Origin: CAVQBP01 sp963723205
GTDB lineage: Bacteria; Bacteroidota; Ignavibacteria; Ignavibacteriales; Ignavibacteriaceae
Direction: 5' to 3'
DNA length: 64,000 nucleotides
NCBI GenBank assembly: GCA_963723205.1
Contig: CAVRQC010000035.1
Span: 248,001-312,000, forward strand
In this document: piece after piece, positions 55,147-64,000 of the stretch
Layout: each line of letters starts with the position of its first letter
Numbering within the stretch: position 1 is the stretch's first letter
Translations under genes and position numbers: made by a program
The notes under the pieces: model-generated
Seen by the model: the letters and a program-made list of their open reading frames with translations, nothing else
Told to the model about the DNA's origin: nothing
Database searches by the model: none

Positions 55147-55557
55147 ATGAAAAAAATATTACTGAAAATTTTATATATAATTATCCTCATTTTATTAATA
55201 ACAAGTTATAAAATTACAAATCATTTCAAAACGGATTCTCAGGATAAATTTACTACCGGGATAAAAGGGCAGGTTTTCATAAGTCCTGTTTCACCGATTA
55301 GTAAAAAAGGAATTACAAATAAAGTACCTTACGAAGCATTTTTGAAATTTGTTTCTCCCAATAATGGAACAACAAAAAAAATTTTCACTGATGAAAACGG
55401 AAAATTTGAAGTTGCGCTCGATGCGGGCAATTACACAATAGTCCCTGAATCAATTACCCAAACCGGCAGTTATCCAATCGGTGAACAAAAATATATAATT
55501 ATAAAATCCGGTGAAATAGCTTTTGTAGAAATTGATTTCGATTCCGGAATAAGATAA
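55147..55557 (+). CDS. Exported protein with a carboxypeptidase-regulatory-like domain
   Basis: 136 residues, start taken at ATG 55147 (an in-frame TTG lies six bases earlier). A long hydrophobic N-terminus (LLKILYIIILILLITSY) anchors or exports it. The rest is a single beta-sandwich of the CarboxypepD_reg type: GIKGQVFISPVSP near 40, then FTDENGKFEVALDAGNYTIVPE, with the repeated 'xGxF..L.aGxYxi' pattern. Such domains usually bind or support other proteins. It begins 19 bases after the second serpin. Confidence 0.7.
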   Translation: MKKILLKILYIIILILLITSYKITNHFKTDSQDKFTTGIKGQVFISPVSPISKKGITNKVPYEAFLKFVSPNNGTTKKIFTDENGKFEVALDAGNYTIVPESITQTGSYPIGEQKYIIIKSGEIAFVEIDFDSGIR

Positions 55558-55573
55558 CGAAGGAGAAATTCAT

Positions 55574-55987
55574 ATGAAAAAGTTCATGCTTATATTTATT
55601 CTCTTTACAAATTTTAGCTGCTTTTATAATCCCACCGGACCTGCACTTACAGAATTAGGAAAGGAATTCGATTTGCAATATGGTAAAAAAGCAGTTATAG
55701 GAAATGAAAATTTATATATCACATTTAAAGATGTTCTGGAAGATTCGCGCTGTCCAGTCGGTTATCGATGTTTTTGGGCTGGAAACGGTGCAGTTCTTTT
55801 AAAAGTTGAAAAGAGTAATTCTGATATAATAGTAGATACTGTTAATACTACTTTAGAGCCTCAAAACTTGTATTACCAAAACTATAATATTACTCTTAAG
55901 AATTTAAAACCATACCCCGTAGTTGATTCAGTAATAGAAAAGAAAGATTATATAGTTACCCTATTGGTTGAGAAAATGATCAGATAA
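55574..55987 (+). CDS. Small lipoprotein with CP...CxWAG motif
   Basis: 137 residues with lipobox NFSC at 13-16. The central segment SRCPVGYRCFWAGNG carries two cysteines six residues apart and a WAG motif that I know from small exported proteins of Bacteroidota without known function. AAGGAG lies before the start. No catalytic residues recognised. It is in line with the serpin island, 16 bases downstream of the previous gene. Confidence 0.7.
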   Translation: MKKFMLIFILFTNFSCFYNPTGPALTELGKEFDLQYGKKAVIGNENLYITFKDVLEDSRCPVGYRCFWAGNGAVLLKVEKSNSDIIVDTVNTTLEPQNLYYQNYNITLKNLKPYPVVDSVIEKKDYIVTLLVEKMIR

Positions 55988-56003
55988 TAGATGAGAATTA
56001 AAG

Positions 56004-56426
56004 ATGAAAAATGTTTTTCTTTTTATTATATCTCTTTTTTGTTGCTACAATTTCATTAGCTGTTCAGAACCCGGCCCAACAGAAACCAGTTTCAATAAAT
56101 ATAATGGAAATTGGCTATGGCTTAAAACGGAAGGAGGATTTTTTGCCAGAATAATCAAACCTAAAGACGGAATATCAGTCATAATATCTTATGATAATTT
56201 CGGGAAATTTACAGAATACAGGAATGACTCATTAAAAGTAATTGCCGGATATTGTTTAGGACAAGGAGAACATAATCAGGATAAAATAACTTATTCTGAT
56301 ATTATTACTTCTGATAATTTTTATTTTGATCCCATGCCTGATTACCCCGCTTTACAAAACGATACACTAGTATTATGGGATGGTATGATGGACGGCTTTT
56401 TCAGCTTTTATAAAAAACTTTATTAA
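56004..56426 (+). CDS. Small lipoprotein of unknown function
   Basis: 140 residues, lipobox FISC near residue 20, then a small beta-rich domain (NKYNGNWLWLKTEGG, YDNFGKFTEYRNDSLKV). The start of the mature part is similar in style to lipocalin-like proteins that open with a GxW motif, but the similarity is too weak to assign. It follows the previous lipoprotein by 16 bases. Confidence 0.65.
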   Translation: MKNVFLFIISLFCCYNFISCSEPGPTETSFNKYNGNWLWLKTEGGFFARIIKPKDGISVIISYDNFGKFTEYRNDSLKVIAGYCLGQGEHNQDKITYSDIITSDNFYFDPMPDYPALQNDTLVLWDGMMDGFFSFYKKLY

Positions 56427-56451
56427 ATATAAAATATTGGAAGTATAAAAA

Positions 56452-56883
56452 ATGAAAGCCATGATTTTTTTTGCGGTAATTTACATTATTTTTTCAGGAT
56501 GTAATGAAAATTCAATAAGCGGAAACGAGTCAATTGAATACTCAGTTGATCAAAAATTATCATGCTTCTGTCCATTTGGTGATAGGACTGTCAGATTATT
56601 CGTTAAAGCTGATACCATTGCTGATGCAATTGATATTTCCAAAGGTATTCATTTATCAAAAAGTGAATGGAATAGATATAAGACAATAAAAGGGTTATTT
56701 GAAGAAATTTCCTCATTGGATACGTCAATCTTTACTGTAAAAGTATCATATGATCCGGTTTACCATTATCCTGCATTTATAAGCGCAAATCCGAAACCGG
56801 TTTATGTAAATGATACAATAGTTCAGGTAATTATGGATGCTGGTTTTTCTTATTCTACAAGTAATTATGTAAAGTATAAATAA
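56452..56883 (+). CDS. DUF6174-like lipoprotein
   Basis: 143 residues, lipobox FSGC at 14-17. The mature part has paired cysteines in QKLSCFCPFGDRTV and the segment SYDPVYHYPAFISANP followed by IVQVIMDAGFSY, which is the layout of DUF6174 proteins (Cys-x-Cys, then YDPxxGYP). Function unknown. It is 25 bases after the preceding lipoprotein. Confidence 0.65.
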   Translation: MKAMIFFAVIYIIFSGCNENSISGNESIEYSVDQKLSCFCPFGDRTVRLFVKADTIADAIDISKGIHLSKSEWNRYKTIKGLFEEISSLDTSIFTVKVSYDPVYHYPAFISANPKPVYVNDTIVQVIMDAGFSYSTSNYVKYK

Positions 56884-56924
56884 AAATTATCTATTATTTT
56901 TTAATCTTCTTAACATTAAGAAAA

Positions 56925-57317
56925 ATGAAAAAGTTGTATATGTTCTCCTTGCTTGTTTTGATATTTATTAGCTGTTCTGAAAAATCCAACTTTGTTCTTC
57001 CTGTTGATCAAATGGAATACAGAAAAATTGCATATGAGAATTTATCAGATGAAGAGAAAGGTACATTAACAACCGACTGGAAGGAAGCAGAAGTAAAACG
57101 GGGCAATTATTTATTTAAAGATAATATTAACTGGATAGTTTTTGACACGGGGGATAAATCGGGTTTTTCTTTAATGAGATCGAACGTAGTTTTAATTAAT
57201 AATCAGCCTCTTGTACTTGTAATTTTTCATACGAATGTAGATGCATTATTGGGACCAATTGCTTTAATTATTGAACCTGGAACTAAGGAAATTGTTGGCG
57301 GGTTTTTAAGATATTAA
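56925..57317 (+). CDS. Small lipoprotein of unknown function
   Basis: 130 residues, lipobox FISC at 14-17, no recognised family. The mature part has a hydrophobic beta pattern (NWIVFDTGDKSGFSLMRSNVVLI, PLVLVIFHTN, IALIIEPGTKEIVGGFL). It is the last of the run of exported proteins before the sensor-kinase operon, 41 bases after the DUF6174-like gene. Confidence 0.6.
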   Translation: MKKLYMFSLLVLIFISCSEKSNFVLPVDQMEYRKIAYENLSDEEKGTLTTDWKEAEVKRGNYLFKDNINWIVFDTGDKSGFSLMRSNVVLINNQPLVLVIFHTNVDALLGPIALIIEPGTKEIVGGFLRY

Positions 57318-57429
57318 AAGATAATATAGAGAACGATATTTATGTCTTTATTTCTTTTGACAAAGATTTAAAAGTATTGTAATTAAAAAATGGAGAAGTT
57401 ATTTTTAATCAGGGTTTCGACAGGTAATT

Positions 57430-58855
57430 ATGAAATATTTATCTTTAAGCCGCTCTTACTATAAAATCAGGATAATAGTCACATTCTGTATCGTTACAAT
57501 ACTTTTAGTACTGGTTTTTTCTTTTTTGAGCTACAGGTTTGTTAGAAAGCTCTATTTGGATCAGCTGAGTGACCAGGTAAATATTGTTACAAAAATGATT
57601 TCGCATCAAATAGATAATAGATACCTGGAACTTCTCCAGGTTGGTATTCCTACAAATTCCACAGTTAACTATTTCAAAAAAATTTTCTGGGAAAATTTAA
57701 ACAATGGTTATCATTCACAGATTTTTATTTTCGATAAAGATTTCAATGTTATTGTACATTCGGATTCCAGTATAAATGCAAATGATCATGATCCTTTACT
57801 GCTGCTGAATCAGAAAGAAATTTCAGGCCTGCATGTAGATGAGTCTATAGTAACTTTACCATTTAAAGGCAACGACAATGAATGGTATTTGTGGGGCTTT
57901 TTCCGTTTGGATGATAATTATTGGCTGGCATTGAAAGAAAATGCATCCAAGCTTGAAAGAGTTGAAGAATTTGCTTCGGATTTTTTCTATCTTGGTTTGG
58001 GAGGAGTAATCTTAACTATATTGATTGCCTGGTTTATGACGCGTACATTAACAAAACCTATTGATCAACTGGTTGAATTCAGCCATAAAATCGGTCAGGG
58101 GAATTATCTTGTACAGGCTCCGCAAAATACTCACGGTGAACTTAAGATACTTGCCCAATCAATGGATAAGATGAAAACAGATATCGATGCGCACAATAAA
58201 GAAAAGGAAAAAATGCTGGCACAAATCGCTCATGAAATCCGTAATCCATTGGGTGGAATTGAACTGCTGGCTAACCTTACAAAAGAAGACCTGGTAAAGG
58301 AAAATAATTCATGTTCTACTTCAACGGAATATCTTGATAAAATAATTTGTGAAATTAATTCTTTGAAATCCTTAATCACATCCTATCTGAATTTCAGCCG
58401 GCCTTTACCGGCAGACCCGGGATGGATTAAGACAGATAAATTCTTTTAAAGAAATTGAATATAATTTTAAAACGAATTTGTTGAGAAGAAATATCAAAAT
58501 TAATTTAAGAAATAATGTAGATAAAATTTGGTTTGACCAGTCTCATTTAAAACAGATTTTCCTGAATTTAATGACTAATAGTCTGGAATCAATCAAACAA
58601 AACGGGAACATTTCAATTTCAATTGTTAAAGAAAGCAAAAAATGGAAAATTAATTTCTCTGATGATGGATCCGGAATAGATGAAAAACACTTGTCCAGAA
58701 TTTTCGAACCTTTCTTCACAACAAAAAAAGACGGAACCGGATTGGGACTTGCAATATGCAAAAAGCTCTGTAATGAAAATAAAGCTGAACTGAAAGTTGA
58801 GAATAATTCAGAAAAAGGTTTAACGTTTACAATAATTAAAGATATCCAAGTATAA
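57430..58855 (+). pseudogene. Sensor histidine kinase, split by one base
   Basis: A membrane histidine kinase in two frames. The first part (57430-58449) has TM helix 1 (ILLVLVFSFLSY), an external sensor of about 145 residues, TM helix 2 (GVILTILIAWFMT), a HAMP segment and the phosphoacceptor box AQIAHEIRNPLGGIE. It ends in WIKTDKFF then a stop. The next frame reads KEIEYNFKTNLLRRNIKI and continues through the ATPase domain (N box LMTNSLESIKQNG, G1 DDGSGIDEKH, G2 TGLGLAICKKL) to 58855. Removing one T from the TTTT at 58444-58447 gives one protein of about 475 residues. Next gene is its response regulator, 2 bases later. Confidence 0.88.
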
Positions 58856-58857
58856 AT

Positions 58858-60219
58858 ATGAATAACAAAGAAATCTTAGTTGTTGAAGATAATGATACCA
58901 TGCGTCTTGGTATATCTGAAACATTAAAAAGAGAATCATATTCTGTCTTTGCTTTTGACAATGGCGTTGATGCCCTGAAAAAATTTGAATGTTCAAATAT
59001 ACCTCTTGCAATTCTTGATTTAAAGATGGAACCTTTAAATGGAATTGAGATACTTAAAAAATTGAAGGAGACAAATCCTTCGGTTGAAGTACTTATGATA
59101 TCTGCCTACGGAACAGTTGAAGATGCAGTCGAAGCTATGAAGCTTGGCGCAATTGATTTTCTGACGAAACCCTTTTCTCCGGATGAATTGCGTATAAGAA
59201 TCAAAAATATATGGAATAAAATAGAAAGTGAAAAAAGGATAGAAGAATTAATCGAACAAAACAAAATTCTTAATGAAGAACTCGGTTATGATGAGATGAT
59301 TGGTAACTCATCTAATATGAGAGAAGTTTTTTCATTAATTGAACAGGTTGCGGGAAAAGAAAGCACAGTTCTGATTCATGGAGAAAGCGGAACAGGAAAA
59401 GAATTGGTTGCAAGAGCAATTCACAAAAAAAGTCAAAGATCCAGAAATGGCTTTATAAAAGTGAATTGCGGAGCATTAAATGAAAATCTTCTGGAAAGCG
59501 AATTGTTCGGGCACGAAAAAGGTGCTTTTACCGGGGCAGTCCGGCAAAAGAAAGGTAGATTCGAGCTTGCAGACAAAGGGACTTTATTTCTTGATGAAAT
59601 CGGAGATATATCTCCTGCCATGCAGATTAAGTTGTTAAGGGTACTTCAGGAAGGTGAATTTGAAAGAGTCGGAGGCGAATCAACTATTAAAACCGATGTC
59701 CGTTTAATCTCAGCAACAAACCAGGATTTATCAAGACTAATGCTGGAAGGAAAATTCAGGGAGGATCTTTATTACCGGTTAAGTGTTATCCCTATTAAAC
59801 TGCCTTCTCTGCGCGAAAGAAAAGAAGATGTTATTCTCCTGGTTGAACATTTCTTAAATAAATTCGCTTCATTAAATAAAAACAAAAATAAAATAGACAA
59901 GGAAGGAATAAAGCTTCTGCTTGAATACCCATGGCCGGGCAATATCCGCGAATTAGAAAATTTAATAGAAAGATTATGTGTTATTTCAAAGGATGTAGAA
60001 ATAAACAGCGGATTAATTGCTATGCATTTGACCGGTAATATTCAAACCGGCGGCAATTATGATAATCTCCCGCTCGAAGATGCTCTTTTTGCTTTTGAAA
60101 AGAATTTAATTGTACAGGCTATGAAAAAAGCCGATGGAGTAAAAAACAGGGCAGCAAAAATACTGGGAATAAGTACGAGCGTTCTGTATTATAAACTCGA
60201 TAAGTTTGGACTAATATAA
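58858..60219 (+). CDS. NtrC-type sigma-54-dependent response regulator
   Basis: Activator with three parts: receiver domain (residues 1-120; phospho-accepting Asp54 in AILDLKMEPLNG), AAA+ domain (Walker A GESGTGKE, GAFTGA loop that contacts sigma-54, Walker B LFLDEIGD) and a C-terminal Fis-type helix-turn-helix (NRAAKILGISTSVLYYKL). 453 residues, complete. It opens 2 bases after the histidine kinase stop, and the coiled-coil gene begins immediately after its stop. So it works with that kinase and a sigma-54 promoter, probably of its own operon or of distant genes. Confidence 0.95.
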   Translation: MNNKEILVVEDNDTMRLGISETLKRESYSVFAFDNGVDALKKFECSNIPLAILDLKMEPLNGIEILKKLKETNPSVEVLMISAYGTVEDAVEAMKLGAIDFLTKPFSPDELRIRIKNIWNKIESEKRIEELIEQNKILNEELGYDEMIGNSSNMREVFSLIEQVAGKESTVLIHGESGTGKELVARAIHKKSQRSRNGFIKVNCGALNENLLESELFGHEKGAFTGAVRQKKGRFELADKGTLFLDEIGDISPAMQIKLLRVLQEGEFERVGGESTIKTDVRLISATNQDLSRLMLEGKFREDLYYRLSVIPIKLPSLRERKEDVILLVEHFLNKFASLNKNKNKIDKEGIKLLLEYPWPGNIRELENLIERLCVISKDVEINSGLIAMHLTGNIQTGGNYDNLPLEDALFAFEKNLIVQAMKKADGVKNRAAKILGISTSVLYYKLDKFGLI

Positions 60220-61239
60220 ATGAAATCTTTATTGTTTTTATTTGTTGCTATCTTAATCTTTTTACCGGTAAGGGAAATAGAATCTCAGGATCTTCCTTTA
60301 CCGAACGATTTAGTTATGCTGGAAAACAAATACAGTGACCTTCAAAATTTTTATGAACAAGAAAAATTAGCTTTGGATTCCTTACAGGAAAAATTTAACA
60401 AAAGAATTAATGAAATTAATAGTGAAAAGGATAAAACAAATCCGGATAATGAAAAGATTACTTCCCTAATGTCAAATTCAGTGAATCTGTCCAACAGTAT
60501 TGATAATCAGCAGAAAAAAATCGATAAAATTGGAAAATTAGTTACAGCTGTCAAAATTAAATTAAATGAAAGGTATACTGGAATCATCGATTCATTAAAA
60601 CATATCGGGGCAAAAGGAAATGAGAATAAAGAAAATATTGATAATTTAATCCTATTTTATGCAACTAAAAGGCTAGAAGTTACTCCTGAGATTTACCGGC
60701 TATCATTTAATCCTTATAAAATTTTAGAATTGGATTTACATAAATCAAATGACTCGGCTTACAAAAAAATATATTCGGAATATTTTACCAGTGCAGTAAA
60801 TGAGGTAAATAGCATTCTGACAAATATCTCGGAAGAAAGCAATGAAATAAACCAGGTAATTGAGCTTCAAAGAAAAGCCAATAGATTTGTTGAAGAAACC
60901 GAGCTGGAAAGCGGCATCACATCAAGCAAGCTATCACAATCTGAAGGAAAGAGTCTGGCAACGACAAAAACAACTCCGGAAACCGGCACAAGCTTAGATA
61001 ATGGATTCATAGGTATGAGAGAAAGTAATTTAAATAATAATATAAAAGTTTATGAACAATTGTTAAATCAATTAAATACAATAAAAACATTATCTGTCAG
61101 ACAAACCCCGGAAGAATCCATTCAGGCTCTTGAAAAAGAAATTGATCTCAATTCTTACGGAAAGCTTTTAAATGAAGTGAAAAAAAGACTGATTGAATAT
61201 AAAAGATTGTTAATGCAAAAAGCCGGTTCTTTGCAATGA
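60220..61239 (+). CDS. Secreted coiled-coil protein, unknown
   Basis: 339 residues. Signal peptide at 1-22 (FLFVAILIFLPV, cut near IES). Residues 35-115 and 190-330 have heptad patterns and high Lys/Glu/Asn content, as in long coiled coils (LQEKFNKRINEINSEKDK, NINVY-type helices later). No family recognised. The preceding stop is directly against its start, and its stop overlaps the next start by four bases (ATGA), so it is part of the kinase-regulator operon. A periplasmic partner of the outer-membrane protein that follows is the simplest guess. Confidence 0.75.
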   Translation: MKSLLFLFVAILIFLPVREIESQDLPLPNDLVMLENKYSDLQNFYEQEKLALDSLQEKFNKRINEINSEKDKTNPDNEKITSLMSNSVNLSNSIDNQQKKIDKIGKLVTAVKIKLNERYTGIIDSLKHIGAKGNENKENIDNLILFYATKRLEVTPEIYRLSFNPYKILELDLHKSNDSAYKKIYSEYFTSAVNEVNSILTNISEESNEINQVIELQRKANRFVEETELESGITSSKLSQSEGKSLATTKTTPETGTSLDNGFIGMRESNLNNNIKVYEQLLNQLNTIKTLSVRQTPEESIQALEKEIDLNSYGKLLNEVKKRLIEYKRLLMQKAGSLQ

Positions 61240-62252
61240 CTTCGAAAAGTTTTTTTTTCATTTTTCTTCTCATTTTTGGTTCTCAAATTAATTTTGCCCA
61301 ATTATCATTAAGATTAAATCTGGAAGGCGGATATTATCGATCGACATCGCAAAATTCTGCAGAGTCAGGACAGAAGGATGCGACCGCTCGATTAGACGGA
61401 GAAATTGGCTATAAATACAAAAATGATAATAATACACTATCTCTTAAGCTGAGAGCCAGACCCGAAATCTATGGATTAAATAATAATTTAAAAATCCTGA
61501 AGTTGAGGGCCGTGGGAAATTATTATTTAGGAGGTGACAATGTAAGCTGGGGATTTAACATAGTCGGTCAAAAAAATATATACAGCGGCCGAAACGTTAA
61601 ATTAAATTTTCAGGATTTCATATTTATGTTTGAATCATTAGCAAAAATAGATATGAATTTTTCATTAAGATCGAATTTAGGTTACGGTTATCAAAGAGTA
61701 TCTGATGACATAAATCAAAAAATGAATCTTGTTTTTCTTGATGCGGAAATAGTTCAGCAGGTATTTAGAAATGCAAAGCTCAGTTACGGTATTTATTCCG
61801 AGAGATTCTTTCTAAAGAATAATTATAAAGTTGAAAATACCGATAATAAGGGCTGTAGACTTGGACCACATATAAGTTTCGATTATTTAAAATCTTTCAT
61901 AGTTAACTTTGATTATAGATACATCTTTCACATTTCTGATGTTACTCAGTCCCCTTCTTATGAGCACTGGATTAGATTGGTTGCAGGAAAACTGCTAGCT
62001 GAAAATTGGTCGGTATTTGTCTTAACAGATTATTATTTTAGAAAATATACAATTAAGAAATATTTGGAAAGCCCGTATTTATACTTGTACACTCCGATTA
62101 ATGAAGATAACAGAATTAATTTAAAACTGGCTTATAGTATTTCGGAAATCACGGAGATTTATTTTAAGGCAGGTTATTTCAGGGAAAATTTATTTAACAA
62201 TTATTCCTTTGCCGGATGGAATTTTTTAGTTGGTTTTGAATTTGAAAAATGA
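61236..62252 (+). CDS. Predicted outer-membrane beta-barrel protein
   Basis: 338 residues with signal peptide (FFFIFLLIFGSQINFA) and alternating hydrophobic strands throughout (LSLRLNLEGGYYRS, TLSLKLRARPEIYG, YFKAGYFRENLF), ending in a strand WNFLVGFEFEK with an aromatic near the C-terminus. This is the layout of a transmembrane barrel of about 14-16 strands. No known family identified. Translationally coupled to the coiled-coil gene by the ATGA overlap. Possibly the sensor or output channel of this two-component operon. Confidence 0.75.
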   Translation: MTSKSFFFIFLLIFGSQINFAQLSLRLNLEGGYYRSTSQNSAESGQKDATARLDGEIGYKYKNDNNTLSLKLRARPEIYGLNNNLKILKLRAVGNYYLGGDNVSWGFNIVGQKNIYSGRNVKLNFQDFIFMFESLAKIDMNFSLRSNLGYGYQRVSDDINQKMNLVFLDAEIVQQVFRNAKLSYGIYSERFFLKNNYKVENTDNKGCRLGPHISFDYLKSFIVNFDYRYIFHISDVTQSPSYEHWIRLVAGKLLAENWSVFVLTDYYFRKYTIKKYLESPYLYLYTPINEDNRINLKLAYSISEITEIYFKAGYFRENLFNNYSFAGWNFLVGFEFEK

Positions 62253-62292
62253 TATGAATAGTTTTCAGAGTTCACAATTTGTATATTATTTA

Positions 62293-62319
62293 AGGAAAGA
62301 TGATTTTTATCTTTCTAAA
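62293..62319 (+). terminator. Weak hairpin after the barrel protein
   Basis: GGAAAGAT and ATCTTTC pair around a seven-base loop, followed some bases later by TTGTTTT. It could end the kinase operon. AT-rich surroundings make this tentative. Confidence 0.35.
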
Positions 62320-62423
62320 GTTGTTTTAATTTCTTTATTATTGAACTTTCATTATTTTTTATAGAAGTTTTAAGTACAGTCACGGCAAAAAAGTTCAAGT
62401 ATTAAACAATTGATGAGATTTTT

Positions 62424-63884
62424 ATGTTTGAAAAAGAAATAAAATTTATATCGGATTTCACAATAAATAAAATAAATTACCTCGGTTCATTTTTTACTTA
62501 TGATGAGTTGTTTAATTCGGATATAAATCCCGCAATATTGAAATTTGTTTCTGCGGAAGTTGATTACAAAATTTATGAAGACAGAAAAAAGCTTCTTAGT
62601 CAATCATCCTTTAATTATTCGGGTTCTAAAATTGCCAGGTATCTTAACCTTATTGGAAAAGAGATAAAGAGAAGTACAAAAATAACTTATCATGATATAA
62701 AAGATATTATTAACCAGGCTGTTGCTTTTAATATCGACTATACAATCATACCCAATGAATCATTAATAAATCTTTTTTTTGATAAGAAACAGGAGATAAA
62801 AGCTGAAACCCTGAAATTCAAGTTAAATTATATCTACTATTATCCCCATATAAAAGAAATTTTAAGTGCATATATAGATAAAAAAAATGTATCTATCCTA
62901 ACTTCTTCTGTTGTTAAAAAACTCTTATCTGAAATAAATAATCAGGTTCTCGCGGAAGCTCCTGAAAAAGTAGTAGAAGATGCAATTAATACTATGGCAG
63001 ATTTTTACAACATTGGAAATACAGGAAGCCAAAAGCTTTCGGTAAAACTTGTTGAAATTTACTTAGAAAAAAATAACTTTGAGAAATATTTGAACAGGTT
63101 AAATAAAACTATTCTTCATGATTCAAAACAAAAACTCAATATAGATGAAATTAAAAGTATTTTATTTTCATCAGCTCCTGTAAAAGAAATTGAAGAAACA
63201 AAAGTTGAAGAGAATGAATTGGAAGAAGAACCGCTTCAGCCGGATGATACGGAAACTCAAATAACTGAAGAAAAAGATAAGATTGAAGAACTGCCTGAAG
63301 AAACTTTAGTCCGCCCTGGAACTCCCGAAGAAGATCAGAAAAATTCTGATCAGAAAGAAGTTGAATTTGATATTACAGAACATGAAAATCTGGATGCACT
63401 ATATAGCTTTAATGAGGAGGAACAGGATGAAAATGTACCCCAAAAAGAAGACAGCACAAGTATAATTGAGGAAGAAAAAAATCAGGATGAATTAAAAATC
63501 TTAGATGATTTTAAAGAAGAAAATGCTCCGGTAATAAATAATGAAAATGACAATTCGCTTAATGAAAACGAAATTTTCAAAAGTGATGTAAAGCTGCAGG
63601 AAGAAAAGGAAGATTTATCCAATGAGCAAGAAAATAAAAAGACAAGAAATAAAGATATATTTTCATATCTAACCGATAAAGAAATTGAAAGAATAGTCGG
63701 CAATGTTTTTAATGATGATCGGGATGATTTTGCCAGCACAATGGAAAAAATTACGGAAAGCAGTTCTTATGAAGACGCTACTGAAATCTTAAAAAGCGTC
63801 TTTAAAAGCTATAATGTTAATCCATATTCTAAAGATGCCATCACTTTTACAAATTCTGTTTCAAATTATTTTGAGCAAATGTAA
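62424..63884 (+). CDS. Acidic protein of unknown function
   Basis: 486 residues, no signal peptide and no recognised family. Residues 1-235 are probably alpha-helical and of mixed charge (IYEDRKKLLSQSSFNYSGSKIARYLN; TYHDIKDIINQAVAF). Residues 250-410 are strongly acidic and low-complexity, rich in Glu and Asp (EETKVEENELEEEP, EDQKNSDQKEVEFD). The C-terminal 70 residues are again folded (KDIFSYLTDKEIERIVGNVF ... SNYFEQM). It looks like a cytosolic scaffold with a disordered acidic linker. It stands 171 bases after the barrel gene. Confidence 0.65.
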   Translation: MFEKEIKFISDFTINKINYLGSFFTYDELFNSDINPAILKFVSAEVDYKIYEDRKKLLSQSSFNYSGSKIARYLNLIGKEIKRSTKITYHDIKDIINQAVAFNIDYTIIPNESLINLFFDKKQEIKAETLKFKLNYIYYYPHIKEILSAYIDKKNVSILTSSVVKKLLSEINNQVLAEAPEKVVEDAINTMADFYNIGNTGSQKLSVKLVEIYLEKNNFEKYLNRLNKTILHDSKQKLNIDEIKSILFSSAPVKEIEETKVEENELEEEPLQPDDTETQITEEKDKIEELPEETLVRPGTPEEDQKNSDQKEVEFDITEHENLDALYSFNEEEQDENVPQKEDSTSIIEEEKNQDELKILDDFKEENAPVINNENDNSLNENEIFKSDVKLQEEKEDLSNEQENKKTRNKDIFSYLTDKEIERIVGNVFNDDRDDFASTMEKITESSSYEDATEILKSVFKSYNVNPYSKDAITFTNSVSNYFEQM

Positions 63885-64000
63885 ATTGTATCTGAAAGTG
63901 ATTTTACGTAAAATGATTTATATTTGATTTATGTTTTATTAAATTAAATAATTGCTTCCCCTATCAATCAATTCGTTAACAATATTACTTAAATTACTTA

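Noticed and set aside
1..64000. tRNA, rRNA genes, CRISPR arrays, phage genes
   Set aside because: None could be recognised by reading the sequence; a covariance-model search would be needed to exclude tRNAs fully.

Overview
The window reads as a chromosome segment of a member of the Ignavibacteria / Bacteroidota-Chlorobi group. Support: two secreted proteins end in type IX secretion (T9SS) sorting domains with the NYPNPFNP signature; there is a DUF4837 lipoprotein next to ftsH, a b558-type succinate dehydrogenase, TonB-dependent receptors, many short lipoproteins and AT-rich DNA. Highly expressed genes carry AGGAGG-type ribosome binding sites. The taxonomic call is inference from gene content.

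Region 1 (1-30.2 kb, almost all on the minus strand) is a polysaccharide-utilisation region without a visible SusD. Going with transcription: a LacI regulator (29083-30117); a TonB-dependent receptor, a beta-helix protein and a large repeat protein (the last two with T9SS tails); then GH35-like, a GH67 remnant, GH67, a broken GH2, GH31 and GH27 enzymes; then a second LacI regulator with aldo/keto reductase, zinc dehydrogenase, FucP, FucU and GH95 alpha-L-fucosidase; and last an acetyl-esterase-like hydrolase. GH95, GH2/GH35 and GH31 together suit Fuc-Gal-Xyl side chains (fucosylated xyloglucan). GH67, GH27 and the esterase suggest additional acetylated hemicellulose. Fucose would enter by FucP and be handled by FucU and the two oxidoreductases. 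A palindrome of the form TGAAnCGnTTCA, or a close variant, recurs in four promoter regions and is the probable operator of the LacI protein at 29-30 kb.

Region 2 (30.3-42.8 kb) is mostly housekeeping: DUF4837 lipoprotein, a CTP-type lipid kinase, ftsH, hpt, tilS and ribE. It is followed by a divergent pair (C39-like papain-fold protein and ATP-grasp ligase), a NagD-like phosphatase, and a vitamin B12 uptake operon (btuB-like receptor plus DUF6580 membrane protein) under a cobalamin riboswitch that contains an AT-rich inverted repeat.

Region 3 (42.8-45 kb) is a gene-poor stretch and a 1.3-kb insertion sequence with terminal inverted repeats and a DDE transposase read in two frames. Region 4 (45.2-52 kb) holds sdhCAB, a probable 35-residue membrane protein, an OmpA-family protein, a NUDIX hydrolase and an alpha/beta hydrolase. 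Region 5 (52-57.3 kb) is an island of small exported proteins with two tandem lipoprotein serpins. Region 6 (57.4-63.9 kb) has a sensor kinase (broken by one base), an NtrC-type sigma-54 activator, a secreted coiled-coil protein and an outer-membrane barrel protein packed without gaps, then an acidic protein of unknown role.

Several genes (GH2, GH27 signal peptide, GH67 remnant, a lipoprotein, the histidine kinase) carry single-base frameshifts while the coding sequence on both sides stays intact. Either they are very recent lesions or the assembly has indel errors; raw reads would decide.
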